Positions 34,301 to 46,330 of a DNA stretch of 64,000 nucleotides are shown piece by piece; position 1 is the stretch's first letter, and each line of letters opens with the position of its first letter. The stretch lies in contig JAKSGN010000041.1 in the NCBI GenBank assembly GCA_024180945.1, forward strand, positions 3,100,001-3,164,000, given 5' to 3'. Origin of the DNA: Macrophomina tecta. Lineage: Eukaryota > Ascomycota > Dothideomycetes > Botryosphaeriales > Botryosphaeriaceae. The notes under the pieces are model-generated. The model had not been told where the DNA came from and did no database searches. It saw nothing but the letters and a program-made list of their open reading frames with translations. Both the position numbers and the translations under genes were made by a program.

Positions 34301-37300
34301 CTCTTTCTTAGAATATTCTCAGTATATTCTAGAATTTCTATAGGACTATCTCTAATTTCGGTATAGGTACTAATTTATTCTTAGTAGGCCTTATAATTCC
34401 GCTAAGGTCTACGCTAACCTTAGCTACTAAAATACCTTTATTATTATAGCTCTTGTACCCGAGGGGACTAGTACCTACTTTATTTAGGTGGCCGTATCGT
34501 CTATTAAGTCTCTAGGAGTAGTCTTCTTTGACTAGCTTTAGGCTATTCTTATCCTTATCCGTAAGGCCCCGTATTATACGAGTAAGAGTTTTCTACTCGG
34601 TATCCTTACTAGGTTTTACGTAGATTATATAGGCCTTTTCTCCTCGTCTTATTATAAGTTTTAGCGCTCGGTAGCTAATAGTCTTAATATCTACGGGTAT
34701 ATTATTATTCCGTCATCTCGGCTCGGAGGTTCCGCTATAGCTCTTAGGCTCTAGCGCTTTTTTCTAGCTCTATTAGCTTCTTCTTACCGTTGCGAGGTAG
34801 CGTCTATAGTATTTATTAGAGAACGTAATAGTCTCTATTTTCTAGCTAATATATAGCTCGTAAGTCTTTAGCTATAATATCCCTAGGATAATATCGTGTC
34901 TGGGGATTATTATTACGTCGAGGTTGATTCGTTCTCGGTAATTACTAACGATAAGGGGTGCTTTTCTTATCTTAATTCGTATCCAGCTATTTCCGTATTT
35001 CGCTAGGGAGCCGTCTACTATACTTAGCCGATAAGGGTAATTCTTAGCTTACTAGGATAGTTAGTTCTTAACGATAAACTTAGGATCGACGAATACGCCT
35101 TATACGCCGCTATTAATTATAGCCATCGCCTTTTTCCCGCAGAATATAACTGGGATATATAAAAGTCGGTATAGATTTAATCCGATAGGTATAATTCCGT
35201 TCGCTATATGTATAACCTAGTTAAGGAACCTATCTAACGGCCCCTTCTAGGGTTCCTATCTAGGGGAGCCGTCTAGTTTTTTAATATAGGTCGTTCCATT
35301 ATTTTATAACGGATGTACTCGTTCTATTCGTTAACCGGGATAGGGGTATTCTTCTATTACGTCTATCTACTGCGTTTAATTAGTCGTCTCTAGTAGATCC
35401 ACCCGTTTTAGACCTAATACTAGAAGGTAGGCATATCGTATTTTTCGTAGGGTATCTATTATAAGGTGCCCCTGTCCCTAGTTACCGTGCCGTACCGACA
35501 GAGGGTATAGGCTATATTACGAAGGTATTATAGGTCTTATCATCGCCGTGCCCCCTATACCTCGTTCTCTAGCTAAGATGCGAGCTCGTCAGCCGTTTCG
35601 AGTAGTAATTCTTTCTAGGGGTTCTAGGTATCGTCTTACTATACGCATGCGTATACCTTTTCTTGCTATATCTTGTATTGCTACGTTCCGAGATTAATTA
35701 TAGGGCCTAGAATCTAGGTAACTGTAGGCTTTAGGCTATTAGTAACGCGGCGTGTCTCTTCGTATTAGGTTAGGTATTTAGTTATTCTTATAAGTATAGC
35801 TTCATTCTACTATTACTTATTATCGGTCGTACTTAACTCTAGGGTACTGTCGTATAGCTTCCCCGTATCGCTATTAACTAGGTCCTCGTTGTTGAGAAAG
35901 GCTTTAATAAGCTCTTCCTCTATTCTTAGGGTCGTATTAACGTGTTGTGGCTTCTTAGAATACTAGCCTATAGCATCCTTATCGCTCTAGTAAGTAGTAT
36001 AGTTATTATTATAGTAGGCTATTTAGCTAAGCCTCTAATACTCGGGGCTCTAGCTTTCTTCACATTGCTTATCGAATTCGGCGAAGGGGTTTTCTTACTT
36101 AGTAATCGTAGAGACTTCTCGGCTTTTCAGTTCTTACGTTATAGCCGAGACCTATTTATCCTTCTTAAGGTAGTAGTATGTTTTTTTCTAAGTCTTATCG
36201 TAGTAGACGTATAGTTCTTTTTCGAATTTTTATTTTTACTCTAGGGTCTATTCTTTACGTCGTTTTTTCTTATAGCCGTTATTCTTTCCCCTATAGTAGT
36301 TATTCTTTTTAGGTAGGTCGTTCCGGCGGTTAATATTATCTAGCTCTATAGCATCTCTTTCTTCCTAGGTATATCTAGGGTGCGCTAGGCGCGAAGTATT
36401 AGCTTTATAGTTTACCTTATACTTCTCGAATTAGCGCTCGAAGAGGCGGTTATCGTATTTAATAGCTAGCTTAATAAGCTCGTCTAGGGTTTTAGAATCG
36501 TCTTATATTATAAGTTAGTCTTTAACCCTTTTCTTAAGTCCTCGGTAGTAGTGGTCTATAAGGACGCGGTTAAACTAGTCGTCTAGATACGCTACAGCCT
36601 TCTAGAATTCTATAGTATAGTCCGCTACTAAGGTTTTCTAGTAGATATTTATAACGGCTTATCGGGCCTTATTAACCTCGTCGAGGTCTCTAAAGCTTTA
36701 CTTAATTTAAGTTACGAAGTGCTTATAGCTACTAAAGACTTTCTTAGTATTTTTCTTACGTACTTCTAGTTCTTTCTCCATTCGGTCTCTAAGATAGGGC
36801 TTAAGCTACTATACCGCAATATCGCGGAGATAGGTGGCTACGAATATTACCTTTTTATCGTCGGTAGAGAAGTCTCTAGAGTTAAAGAAGAAGTATAGGT
36901 CGAGTTATAAGAGAAAGGTCTAGAGCTTCTTTTAATTACCGTAAAATAGATCTAGCTTAGCCGTCTTTATGCTTCTATTAGGAGGTTAAGTCATTATTAA
37001 TACTAGGGTATAAACGGGCACCGGGGTAGAGGTTATTAGAATAGCTTAGTTACGAAGTTCGCCTATTTATCGATAAAGCTAGGTGTTCTCGTTAGTCTAC
37101 TTCTAGAGTTATCTACGTAGTTCGCCGATCTAGCCTTGCATATCTTAAATAACCTAAAAGAGGTCGGCTATAGTTGGCTATAGGGGACCGTTGTTATTTA
37201 TATTAACGTCGTTTATTATATTGCTTAGTTAGCGTTAAGTATCGGGTAATACTACCTTATCGTTAAATATTTCTTTCCTCGGAACTGCCTTCCCTTATAA

Positions 37301-37315
37301 GAATAGTAGTTAAAG
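31308..37315 (-). pseudogene. G1 gag-pol remnant
   Basis: RIPed chromovirus polyprotein reading leftwards. The leader next to the 5' LTR begins CTTTAACTACTATTC. Gag lies about 35700-37000. RT is around 33600-34150, with the catalytic box AYLDDIL near 33760-33795 still carrying both Asp, because its codons GAC-GAT lack a TG step. RNase H and integrase follow. The integrase end (GPFEIKE...FHVLLLEPV) is at about 31560-31710. The chromodomain (VLDSSYINGxFRYLLKxKGD) is at about 31390-31500, and the tail ELINKFYRRN ends at a TAA at 31308-31310. Confidence 0.8.
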
Positions 37316-38094
37316 TATAACGGCAGCCTCTTCTACTAGGCTTTAAAATTACCTAGTAGGGTTAGATAGCTAAAGGGTTTACCTTAAAGAATAAGAGAAG
37401 GGTAAAGAATTAAAATAATAGTAGTAATTATATAATATATCGATACGCGATACGCGTTAGGCTTATTACCTCTAATAGGGTTGTATTGGAACTTTAAGTT
37501 AACTATAAAGGTTAAAGTACTATCTAATAAGTATATCTATATACTATAGGAGAATTATAGCAATCTAGATCGATATAGCTAGATTAACGTAGTTGGATTA
37601 ATAGTATTAGATCGTTAATCTTAGATTAGATTAATCTAAGTAGGCTCTATAGGTCCCACGTAACTTAGGCGCTAAAGCCCGTTTCCTAGAATCCGACTTC
37701 TATATTAGTTAAGAAAGTATTCTACCATTAAACTATCGTTTCTTAAACCGTATAAGTTATCTAACTTTATTCCGTCCGTTTCTCTTAGCCCGAAGCCGGT
37801 TTTCGGGATTTGTAATTTCTTTTTTATAGGTGTCCTTCCCCTACGGGAGTTTAATCTAGTCGGTATTCCCGTAGTCTTACTATACCGCGTGGGCATTATT
37901 TCCGTGCGGGCTTCTATTGCTATCTTACCTAGGCCCGTACGCGCCGTCTTCCCTTAAGGCTGGTTTTTTTGTACGGGCGTGCTAGTAGTGCGGCTTTGCC
38001 GTTCTTATAGATTTCTAGCCCTTGCGGTACCTTTTCCCGTGCGGGCTTTCTACTCGTGGGGTTATAAAGCTCTTATGCCCTGGGGTTCGTAATA
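37316..38094 (-). repeat. 5' LTR of G1
   Basis: 779 bp, same ends as 29754-30532, differing by scattered, mostly C/T and G/A changes. Confidence 0.88.
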
Positions 38095-38210
38095 TCCTAT
38101 TAGAGATAATAAGTCTAATGTATATCGCGTACTAATATATTATATAATTACTACTATTATTCTAATTTTTTATTCTTCTCTTATTCTTTAAGATAAATTC
38201 TTTAGCTATC

Positions 38211-38438
38211 TGTCAGACTATTTTGCCTTATTGCTACAGATCAGCATCTACTCTTTGCCACCTCCTCACTACTCCTCATCTTCACAAGCTTCGGATAGCA
38301 ATATCGGCTTCTATTCTCCTCGGTTATTCAAGCACTCATTTATGTATATAAGCAAAGCATACCTACCTCCCTCTCAGGAGACAGGCAGAATCTACTCTCT
38401 TTCTGACCTCACTACTCTTCACTCACCCAAATTCAACA
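38211..38438 (+). repeat. 5' LTR of the young copia element
   Basis: Starts TGTCAGAC and ends TTCAACA. A TATA-like box, TATATAAG, lies at 38345-38352 and fits a start of transcription some 30 bp further on. Apparently identical to 46049-46276. Confidence 0.93.
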
Positions 38439-38455
38439 GTTATGAGCCCGGGGAG
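38439..38455 (+). promoter_or_regulatory. Primer binding site of the young copia element
   Basis: Immediately after the LTR it reads GTTATGAGCCCGGGGAG. The first 11 nt are complementary to the anticodon arm of initiator tRNA-Met (GGGCTCATAAC), suggesting half-tRNA priming as known for Drosophila copia. Confidence 0.65.
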
Positions 38456-41400
38456 CGCCAAGACTACCCCACTTCTAAGCTCTTTGCTGATCAACTCGTC
38501 TACTCAAACGAGTACTCTTTACTGACACGCAACTGCTGTCAGAACTGCGGCTTCTGTCCGGTTACAGGCTACGGCGACTGAACCAAATACTCTCAAACCG
38601 GAGCCACGCTGGCTACCACCACTACTCGGATCCAACTGGACCAACGACTTCGACAATTACTACTCACTGACAACATGGGAGACTCTGCTAAGTCCCACAT
38701 TCTCACCAAGTCTTCGGACTGGAATCACTGGCTATTCTTAGTGAAAGGAAGAGCTCAGAACACTGACATCTGGGGCCTCGTTGATCCTTCACTAACAACC
38801 AAACCCGAGGGCACTCCAAAGCCCACGAAACCAACCATCGAGGGCACTGTTACTGCTGACAAGAAGCTCACCTACGACTATGAGATGAGCAACTACCGCG
38901 CTGACTATGCACTCTACGAGAAACAACAAAAAGGTACTTTGCTGATCTTGCAACCTACATTCAGGACTCAATTGCTACAAACCTACTGCCCTACATCAGC
39001 AACACCGATTCTGACAATCATCCCTGGACCTACTTGACGATGCTCAAAGCCAAGCTTGCCAACCAATGAAGCCACGATCCAGAGCTTGAGCAGCAATACA
39101 ACCAGCTCAAGCGAGGACCAGTCAACCTGGTGAACATCGAGAGATGGCTTCAATCCTGGGAAGAAGTCTACACCAAGGCAAAACAACGAGACATTCCTCA
39201 AGTTAAAGACGACCGACCAGTTAGAGATTTCCTCCTCTCACTTCGAGGCATCGACTCCACCTACTCTCAGATGGAACTGCATATCTTACGAGGCCAGACT
39301 GACAAGCCATCTCTTCACAAAGCTGTTGAGGACTATCGACAACACCTACGGATCGAAAATCTCGAGAAACCCTCTAAGTCTTCGAAACACTCAGCCTTCC
39401 CAGCCACTTTCAAGGGCAAGGAACAGGAAAATAACGACAAGCCACCTTGTATCTGTGGTCTCAATCACTGGTATAAGGAATGCTTCTACTTGAACGAGGA
39501 TATACGGCCAAAGCACTGGAAACCGAATAAGGCTGCTCAAACACGTGTCAACGAAAGACTCAAGGATCCAAAAATCAAAGCAAAAGTTGACTATGCACTA
39601 AATCGAGAAAGAGAAAGACAACCTGGATTCCAATCCACTACTACTGCCAACAGTCAAAGCAAATCTCCTTCAATCGAAGTCGCCTCATTCTCAGTCATTA
39701 GTCACTCTACAAGAAGAGCCAATACCTCTCTCCAATCATCCTGGATTCTAGACTCTGGAACCGATCATCACATCTGCAACAGCTTTATGCAAGACAGATT
39801 CACACAAACCAGAGCTGCTGAACCAGATGAATACCTCACCTGCGGAGAAACCACTGCACCAATCACGGCCTACGGAACAGTTACCGTGAATGTCAAGACA
39901 CCATCTGGAAAGGGCCATATTACTCTCCAAGACGTTGCAATGTCCCCATCTTTCATGGCCAATCTTATATCACTCGACAAAGCTCTCGAAGCAGGAATTG
40001 ACTGGAATCCAAGGACTGGCACTCTCAGCAAAAACAACAACACCTTTTGCTTCACTGAACGACACAATGGTCATTTTTATCTCGAGCGCAACGTAGCAAC
40101 TCTCCAAGCTCACTCTTCACTTATTGCATTACAACCAACTGCTTTCGCAACTAAAGCCGCACAGATCACCAACTGGCACCAAATCCTTGGCCACGCTAGC
40201 CAGGAAACTCTTCAACACCTCGAAGAATCCACCAAAGGCACCAGCATCACTCCATCTGATCAACCACTTCAGCACTGTGAGACCTGCGCTCTATCAAAGG
40301 CTCACCGTCTTATCTCGCGATTACCAGACAAGGAAGAAGAACCGTCACAACCCTTCTCGCGCGTCACGTTCGACCTTCTCCAACTTACGCCAGCTTACAA
40401 CGGAGATAGATGGACAGCCCATTTAGCCTGCTCTTCATCAAATTTCATCCTCCCATTCACGTATCGACACAAATCAGACACCGCTGAACTGGCCATCTAC
40501 GGACTCAAAATCATCAAGATACGCTACCATGGCAAAGTTATCTTCTTCAGAACTGATGGAGAAACAACACTCGGAAATACCTTTCTCTCTTATCTTATGG
40601 ACCATGGAATCACACTTGAAACTTCAGCTCCAGCAACACCCGAGCAAAACGGACACTCTGAACGCTCAGGGGGTGTACTTCTCACCAAAGCACGAGCCAT
40701 GCGAATTGGAGCCAACCTCCCAGAACGACTTTGGCCTGAAACCATCAGAGCCGCCGCCTATATCCACAACAGGACTCCACTCAAGAAACTCAGCTGGATC
40801 ACTCCTTTCGAGAGAGTCACTGGCAATAAACCAAATCTCTCTCACCTTAAGGCCTATGGATGCAAAGCCTACTCTCTACGCAAGGACCTCCCACGCACGC
40901 ACAAGCTTGCTGAACGAGCTTTTATTGGATATCTCGTTGGATACGACTCAACCAACATCTTCCGCATCTGGATTCCAAGCCAGGATAAGGTAATAAGGAC
41001 CAGAGACGTCACCTTTGACGAAACGAGCTTCTACGACCCTACCGAAACTGATATCGGCAAAATTCTTGAAAAAGAAGTAATTGAGACCCTCAATACTCCT
41101 AATCTACCATCAATCTACGGTCTCATGCCTCAGGAAGAATCCGAATCCTCATCCCACTACGAAGGAACAAACGACGCTCAAGCAACCATTCAATCTCAAG
41201 CTGAGAAAGACTCGTCTACCCGTCAATTACCAACACCTTCAGAATCAGTGGAACCCCAAATACAAGCTCTCGTGCCACAAGAAGCTATGGAGCAACAAGA
41301 ACAAGCACAAGAACAAACTGAGCAACGACTTGGACCTCTGCTACCAGCTCAGTATGATACTCCACCACAACCAGGAGCTGCTCCAGGCAACAGAGCACCA

Positions 41401-42151
41401 AGAGGAGCAGATATTGCAGCCGATATCACTGAAGAAACGATCATTCCTGAGAAAAGCTCAAGAAGTTCAAGAAACCAGAATCCAAATTACAGCAATGATC
41501 CTTTTAAGAAGCCTCGAAAACCACGGAAGGAAGCATACGCTGCAACTCTTGCTCAAACTCAAGTATATCCAAAGTCAACCTTCTACAACGCCTTTTCAGC
41601 TGCAATTCACACTCCAAGGCCGACAACTACACTCCATCGAGATAATCTGCCACCAGAACCAAAGAATTTTGAGGAACTCCTCAATCACCCATTCGGAGAC
41701 AGATTTATGGACGCACTTCTCGAAGAAATCAAGAAACTTGAGCAAATCCGAACCTGGAAACAAGCTCTAGCTACTCAGGCACACGCAGCGAAGAAACAGA
41801 TTCTTCCACTCACCTGGGTATTCAAATACAAGTTCGACGAAGAAGGCTATCTTATCAAGTTCAAAGCGCGACTCTGCGTACGAGGAGACCTTCAATCGAC
41901 TGCTCAGGATACCTACGCTGCCACACTCGCTGCACGTATCTTCAGAGGACTTATGGCAATCATGGCCGCTTTCGATCTTGAATCAAGGCAATACGATGTC
42001 ATCAATGCGTATCCACACGTGCCAATCGATGAAGAAACCTACTGTAAACCAGACATCCCAATAATAAATAAATACATAATATTGACATATTCTTATGTAT
42101 TCATTGGCAGATCCTAATATTATTATCGATTGCTAAGCTTATCAATAATTA

Positions 42152-44444
42152 TTAATATAAAACTGAAGCGCCATGCATGTCGTCGTTGCCGCCAGCAATA
42201 TCCATGACCTTACCATCTACTGCCACGTAGACTTTGCGGACCAAGTCATTCTTCACCCAGTTGCTCAGGCATTGAAGCTTCTCGATAGTATCAGGCGAGA
42301 GCCGTGCCCTGTCCCAAGAAATTGTCCGCCTTGCGCAAGAGAATACCCGTTCCGGATCGTCGGACATCGCCGGCACACTTAGTATGTCAATGGCCAATTG
42401 GTGTAAACGTGGATACTCAATCCTCTGTTCTTCTCGACACCACCATTCAAGCGGTGTTTTGGTCGTCATAGGTCTTGGCGGAGAATTGACGAATTTTTCG
42501 AATTCATCCTCATCTCCGGGTTCATCCAAGACACTCATTGACTGCTTGATACGCTCGTACGGTGTTACTTCCCGTCGTTCGTCGTTCAGCCGAGCCGCGG
42601 ACTCCGACGGGAGTGGCCGGTCCTTGTACTTCGCCCAATGCTGCCGTGCACCAGCAATAGCGGTCTGCCTCCATTCCTCTGCCCAGTGGCGGTCAAGGTA
42701 CCTCCGGCGCTTTTCTGGATGGAGCAATAATGCCGTGGCATATATTGGGTTTCTGTCACTCTCTTCATAATACTTCGAGAGAACCCACCAACCCATGTGA
42801 ATGGAATGAACCATACGCGCGTTGCTGGCGTATTTGCCCTGCTTTAACATCAGTCCAGGTCTGGTAATCGATCGAGCCGTCCATGGCTTACCTTGGCATT
42901 CTCAAACTGCATGAAAAGAATATCCATATTCTCTAGCACCTGATCTATTGATGCCCACTCCATTTGCTGCTCCAAGGTCGCTTGGTAAAACGGCTGCAAG
43001 AACTCGTGAGTCATTTTGAGTACTTGCCAATCATCATGTGTGAGGATGTCGTCTTCCAGCTCGTTGTGGTATTGGTTGAGGAATATTGACAATGGACCCT
43101 CTTGGCTGATAGCCGCATCAAGCAACTTGAACCATGAGTTCCAACGGGTGATATTGTCAATTCCAAGCGCCTTTTCTGCAATGTCATCCCATGCATCGTT
43201 GCGCACTGTGGAATTACGGATGAACACCGCAATGTTGTGGAGTTTACCCATTGGGCCGATGCTCCGCCAGCCGGCAGTGTCATGGCGTTTCTTGCGCCTG
43301 TCGTGACTCTTGTGACAAGTGTTCGACTGAATTTGGTCGTGTAACGCGTCCGCAACTGTTACATCATTTACCTCGTGTTGCGCCTGCGCAATTGCGGCCT
43401 GCAGAGCGTCCTCACTAGTTGCAAAGAGAAAGGCTTGAAGGGACAAGTTAATGATGTGGCCGGCACACCGCGTTCGAGAGGACACTGGGTCAAGTGTAAG
43501 GCCGTACTCTTGCGACAGCTCAACAGCAAGTTGGCGGAGACAGGTGTCATTCTTTGCGTCATTGTCCCCAGTGAAGTAGCCGATTCGGGGCGCTAAGTGG
43601 TACTGTCGGATAATCGTCATCAAGTGAGGTGCCATAGCCGTGCCGGCGTGAGAGCGGCGGAGGTTTGGTAGCCCTAGCAATGCTTTCCGAGGTTTGTAGG
43701 CCTCGTCAACCCATTGGGCGTGAACAGCGATATAGGCCTTCCGCTGAGGAGAAGACCATACGTCCATAGCAATGTGTACGAGGCTCCGGGCACGTTCTAG
43801 CCATTCCTTTACGGATTGTTGATGCGCATCGTAGGCCCTATCCAAGTCCGCCGCAACTGTGCTACCGGAATCAGTTAGGAACTCTTCAACGGCAGGGTTT
43901 ATCGCGGCCAGAAGTGCCTGGTATTCCGGCCAGGTTACGAAGTTGAGCGGTAAATGTTTATGTGCGGATAGCAACATCTGTGCCTCTCGAAAGGCATCGA
44001 CATTGATTACACTCCGTAGAGTGTTCATCTCATTCTCCTGACTTGCTGCAGCCGCTTGCCGGTTGTTCTTGCGAAGGCATTTTCGATGGCTAGTTGGCGC
44101 CTGTTTTGAGATTTTGAATCCTCTCGAACAAGTATGTGATGAGCCTTCTCGAGATGATAGCGGGCGTTGCCAGATATGTGGGTTGACCAGGATGGATTGC
44201 GACAACGCGTGCAGTAGTGAAGTAATTTCCCGCTCATAGTACGTGGCTCGTCGCCTTGAGCTTCTCGAAAGTGATCCCATGTTGATGTGGCTCTCAGTTT
44301 CCGTCTCTTGACCGTATGCTGAGCTGACGATGCCTCGGGTTCTGACAGTGTGCTGGCAACTTGTGAGGCACTGTCAGAGGGTACCACGGAGGAAGAACTT
44401 GACGGGGCATTGGATTGGGGCAGTGAGGATATGTTGACGTCCAT
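42152..44444 (-). pseudogene. hAT transposase, two exons, with an apparent frameshift near 44040
   Basis: Starts at ATG 44442-44444. The N-terminal 139 codons carry a BED zinc finger (WDHFREAQ...YCTRCRNPSWSTH...RYHLEKAHH) and IENAFARTTGKR. The continuation (NEMNTLRSVINVDAFREAQ) is one base out of frame, so a one-base deletion near 44035-44060 or an unrecognised event must be assumed. The core has HIAMDVWSSPQ, FTGDNDAKNDT and RCAGHIINLSLQAF, typical of hAT catalytic regions. A 53-bp intron follows, then the hAT C-terminal dimerisation domain (YPRLHQLAIDILSVPAMSDDPERVFSCARR...ISWDRARLSP) to the stop at 42152. With one change the gene would read through, so this copy is probably inactive but recent. 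Confidence 0.85.
42839..42891 (-). other. 53-bp spliceosomal intron in the hAT transposase
   Basis: On the minus strand the donor is AAG/GTAAGC, a branch-like CTGATG follows, and the acceptor is AAAGCAG/GGC. Splicing joins NAK to GKYASNARMVHSIHMGWW in phase 0 and links two otherwise separate open frames (44280-42850 and 42850-42152, which meet at TGATG). Confidence 0.85.
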
Positions 44445-46038
44445 TGTCGTGTGTAGAGATATGTCGCTGATGTATTACGAACTGCGTACTTGCAACGTGA
44501 CGGGTATGGCGAGGCAGCAGTTTCGGTTGCTAGGAGTTACAAACATTGGAGTTCACCTCCTATCTAGAGGCCTGATAAGCAGTAATATGCGTACAAGACT
44601 GCAATTTAATCTGAAACACTCTGGGGGAATTGGCGCTGGAAAATAGTGGGCCTATATTATTAATAGTTAACAATATATATTTATTGGCAGCGTCTATATT
44701 ATTATCCTTATGGAAAAGCTTAACAATAAATATGCCCTTAATAATAAATATATATTTATTACTGGGATGTCTGCTGTAAACCACCACCCGGCATGAAAAT
44801 TAAGGACGGACTCGTTCTCTTACTCTTACGAGCACTCTATGGACTTAAGCAGTCGCCAGCTCTCTGGCAAAAGCACTTGTCAACGACACTTCAAAATCTC
44901 GGCCTTACTGAAGTGCCAGAAGCTCCCTGCCTCTTCACGAACGAACATATGATCCTATTCTTCTTTGTAGACGATATCGTCATCATCTATCATAAGGATC
45001 ACACCGCCTATGTCGACGACTTTCAGCGCAAGCTCTTCGAAATCTACGAGATGAGATATCTCGGGGAAATTCAGTGGTTTCTAGCCATTAGGATTATCCG
45101 CAACCGGAACGAACGCAAACTCTGGCTTTGCCAAGACTCATACATCTCGAAACTTACTGCCAAATTCAATGTCAAAGAAGACTCGAAGCGCTCAGTTCCT
45201 CTCCCACCTGACGAACCTATCACTCAGAATCCTGAACAAGCTACAGAGCAAGATATCTACGTCTACCAACAGAAAGTCGGATCAATCAACTACGCTGCAG
45301 TCCACACTAGACCTGATATCGCTCACGCAGCATCACGACTCTCTGAACACTTGCAGAACCCATCAGCTCAGCACCTTCATCTGGCTCAACGAGTTCTCGA
45401 GTATCTGGCAAGTACTCGAAACTACGCTCTTACTTTCTCAGGCTTTACTCAGTCTACCAAAGATCTCTTTATTGCCTCCAGCGATGCCTCATTTGCTTCA
45501 GATATTGACACCAGAAAGAGCATTCAAGGTTTTCTCTTTCGACTCTTTGGAGGACCTATCGACTGGAAAGCAGCTAAGCAACGCACTGTCACTACGAGCA
45601 GCACTGAAGCCGAATTACTCGCACTCTCAGCCACCGCCAAGGAAACTATTTGGTGGGAAAACCTCTTCAAAGCAATCGATTTCTCTACTGGACATCAGAC
45701 AAAGATTCAGTGTGACAACACTCAGACAATTCGCCTACTTGACGAGGAAACTTATAAGCTCATCACAAAACTTCGTCATGTTCAAATCCACAGCCACTGG
45801 CTACGCCAGGAAGTACAAGAAGGCAACATTTCAATCTCTTGGACTCCCACTGCAGAGACAATTGCAGATGGACTCACTAAACCTCTCAACAAACAGAAAC
45901 ATCAATACTTTCTTCAACAAATTGGACTCGAAGACATCACTACTAAATTGCAAGATAACTAACCACTATTCTCTACTGCTTTTATTGTACACTCGACGCT
46001 GCTTCTACTATCACGACCCTCCCAAGCGTACACGTCGT

Positions 46039-46048
46039 GAAGGGGGTG
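46039..46048 (+). promoter_or_regulatory. Polypurine tract of the young copia element
   Basis: GAAGGGGGTG directly before the 3' LTR, the primer site for plus-strand DNA synthesis. Confidence 0.8.
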
Positions 46049-46276
46049 TGTCAGACTATTTTGCCTTATTGCTACAGATCAGCATCTACTCTTTGCCACC
46101 TCCTCACTACTCCTCATCTTCACAAGCTTCGGATAGCAATATCGGCTTCTATTCTCCTCGGTTATTCAAGCACTCATTTATGTATATAAGCAAAGCATAC
46201 CTACCTCCCTCTCAGGAGACAGGCAGAATCTACTCTCTTTCTGACCTCACTACTCTTCACTCACCCAAATTCAACA
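46049..46276 (+). repeat. 3' LTR of the young copia element
   Basis: 228 bp, apparently identical to the 5' LTR, followed by CTACC. Confidence 0.93.
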
Positions 46277-46330
46277 CTACCTAATCCTACTAGACGATTC
46301 TAAAGCCTAGTAGAAGAGGCCGTCGTTATA

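Larger units (their letters stand above)
29754..38094 (-). mobile_element. G1, RIPed Ty3/gypsy chromovirus with 779-bp LTRs
   Basis: 8341 bp. LTRs are exactly 779 bp each (29754-30532 and 37316-38094). The flanking 5-bp duplication is CCCTA (29749-29753) and TCCTA (38095-38099), differing by one RIP-like transition. The coding direction is minus. It is less decayed than G3: the RT catalytic box is still YLDD. It carries an extra gene on the opposite strand at 30638-31381. Confidence 0.9.
42050..44773 (-). mobile_element. hAT DNA transposon inserted in the copia RT
   Basis: 2724 bp, flanked by a perfect 8-bp duplication CTGTAAAC (42042-42049 and 44774-44781). Terminal inverted repeats start CAGACATCCCA, with imperfect matching for about another 10 bp. 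The 8-bp duplication and the transposase fix the superfamily. No sign of RIP. Confidence 0.95.
38675..45961 (+). pseudogene. Copia gag-pol polyprotein, broken by a frameshift, a TGA and the hAT insertion
   Basis: ATG at 38675 opens gag (MGDSAKSHILTKSSDWNHW). The frame shifts by one base around 38925-38945 and meets TGA at 39067. From there it is open to the hAT insertion at 42050 and resumes at 44782 to the stop at 45959. Domains: gag knuckle CICGLNHWYKEC (about 39447-39482); protease WILDSGTDHHICN (about 39740-39780); integrase HHCC region (HQILGHAS...CETCALSK, about 40178-40305) and core (VTFDLL, FFRTDGE, NGHSERSGG); RT (LTWVFKYKF, QYDVINAYPHV; after the gap RALYGLKQSPALW, and FFFVDDIVI with both Asp); RNase H (TSSTEAELLAL, IQCDNTQT, WTPTAETIADGLTKPL). 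Without the hAT and one duplication copy, the two RT halves are in frame. It would still be dead because of the gag lesions. Confidence 0.9.
38211..46276 (+). mobile_element. Young Ty1/copia retrotransposon, split by an hAT element
   Basis: 8066 bp including the 2724-bp hAT insertion. The two 228-bp LTRs (38211-38438 and 46049-46276) look identical and have TG...CA ends. Flanks are CTATC and CTACC, a 5-bp duplication with one transition. Base composition is normal, with no RIP. The insertion lies within LTR2 and is later than the RIP of that LTR. Confidence 0.94.
29189..46330 (+). repeat. LTR2: one G2-type LTR split by two nested elements
   Basis: Three segments (29189-29753, 38100-38210, 46282-46330) join into one LTR of about 725 bp. 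The first gap is gypsy G1 with duplication CCCTA/TCCTA, the second the young copia element with CTATC/CTACC. No gag leader follows it at 46331, so it is a solo LTR, a 3' LTR or a truncated element. Confidence 0.7.

Noticed and set aside
35942..36214. 90-codon plus-strand frame with hydrophobic stretches
   Set aside because: It lies antisense to the gag side of RIPed G1 pol. The hydrophobic composition is what RIP makes from any sequence (TTA, ATA, GTA codons), and there is no homologous open frame in the sister elements.
39130..42117. GTG at 39130 as start of an independent pol gene
   Set aside because: The frame is open upstream to the TGA at 39067 and continues gag sequence, so this is the middle of one gag-pol polyprotein.
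42384..42770. 128-codon plus-strand frame in the hAT element
   Set aside because: Shadow of the transposase on the other strand, which has clear domain motifs.
44074..44102. A 29-nt intron as explanation of the frame change in the hAT transposase
   Set aside because: A GT...AG interval of 29 nt would restore frame but is too short for fungal introns, and it would remove or misread the IENAF segment that fits hAT transposases.
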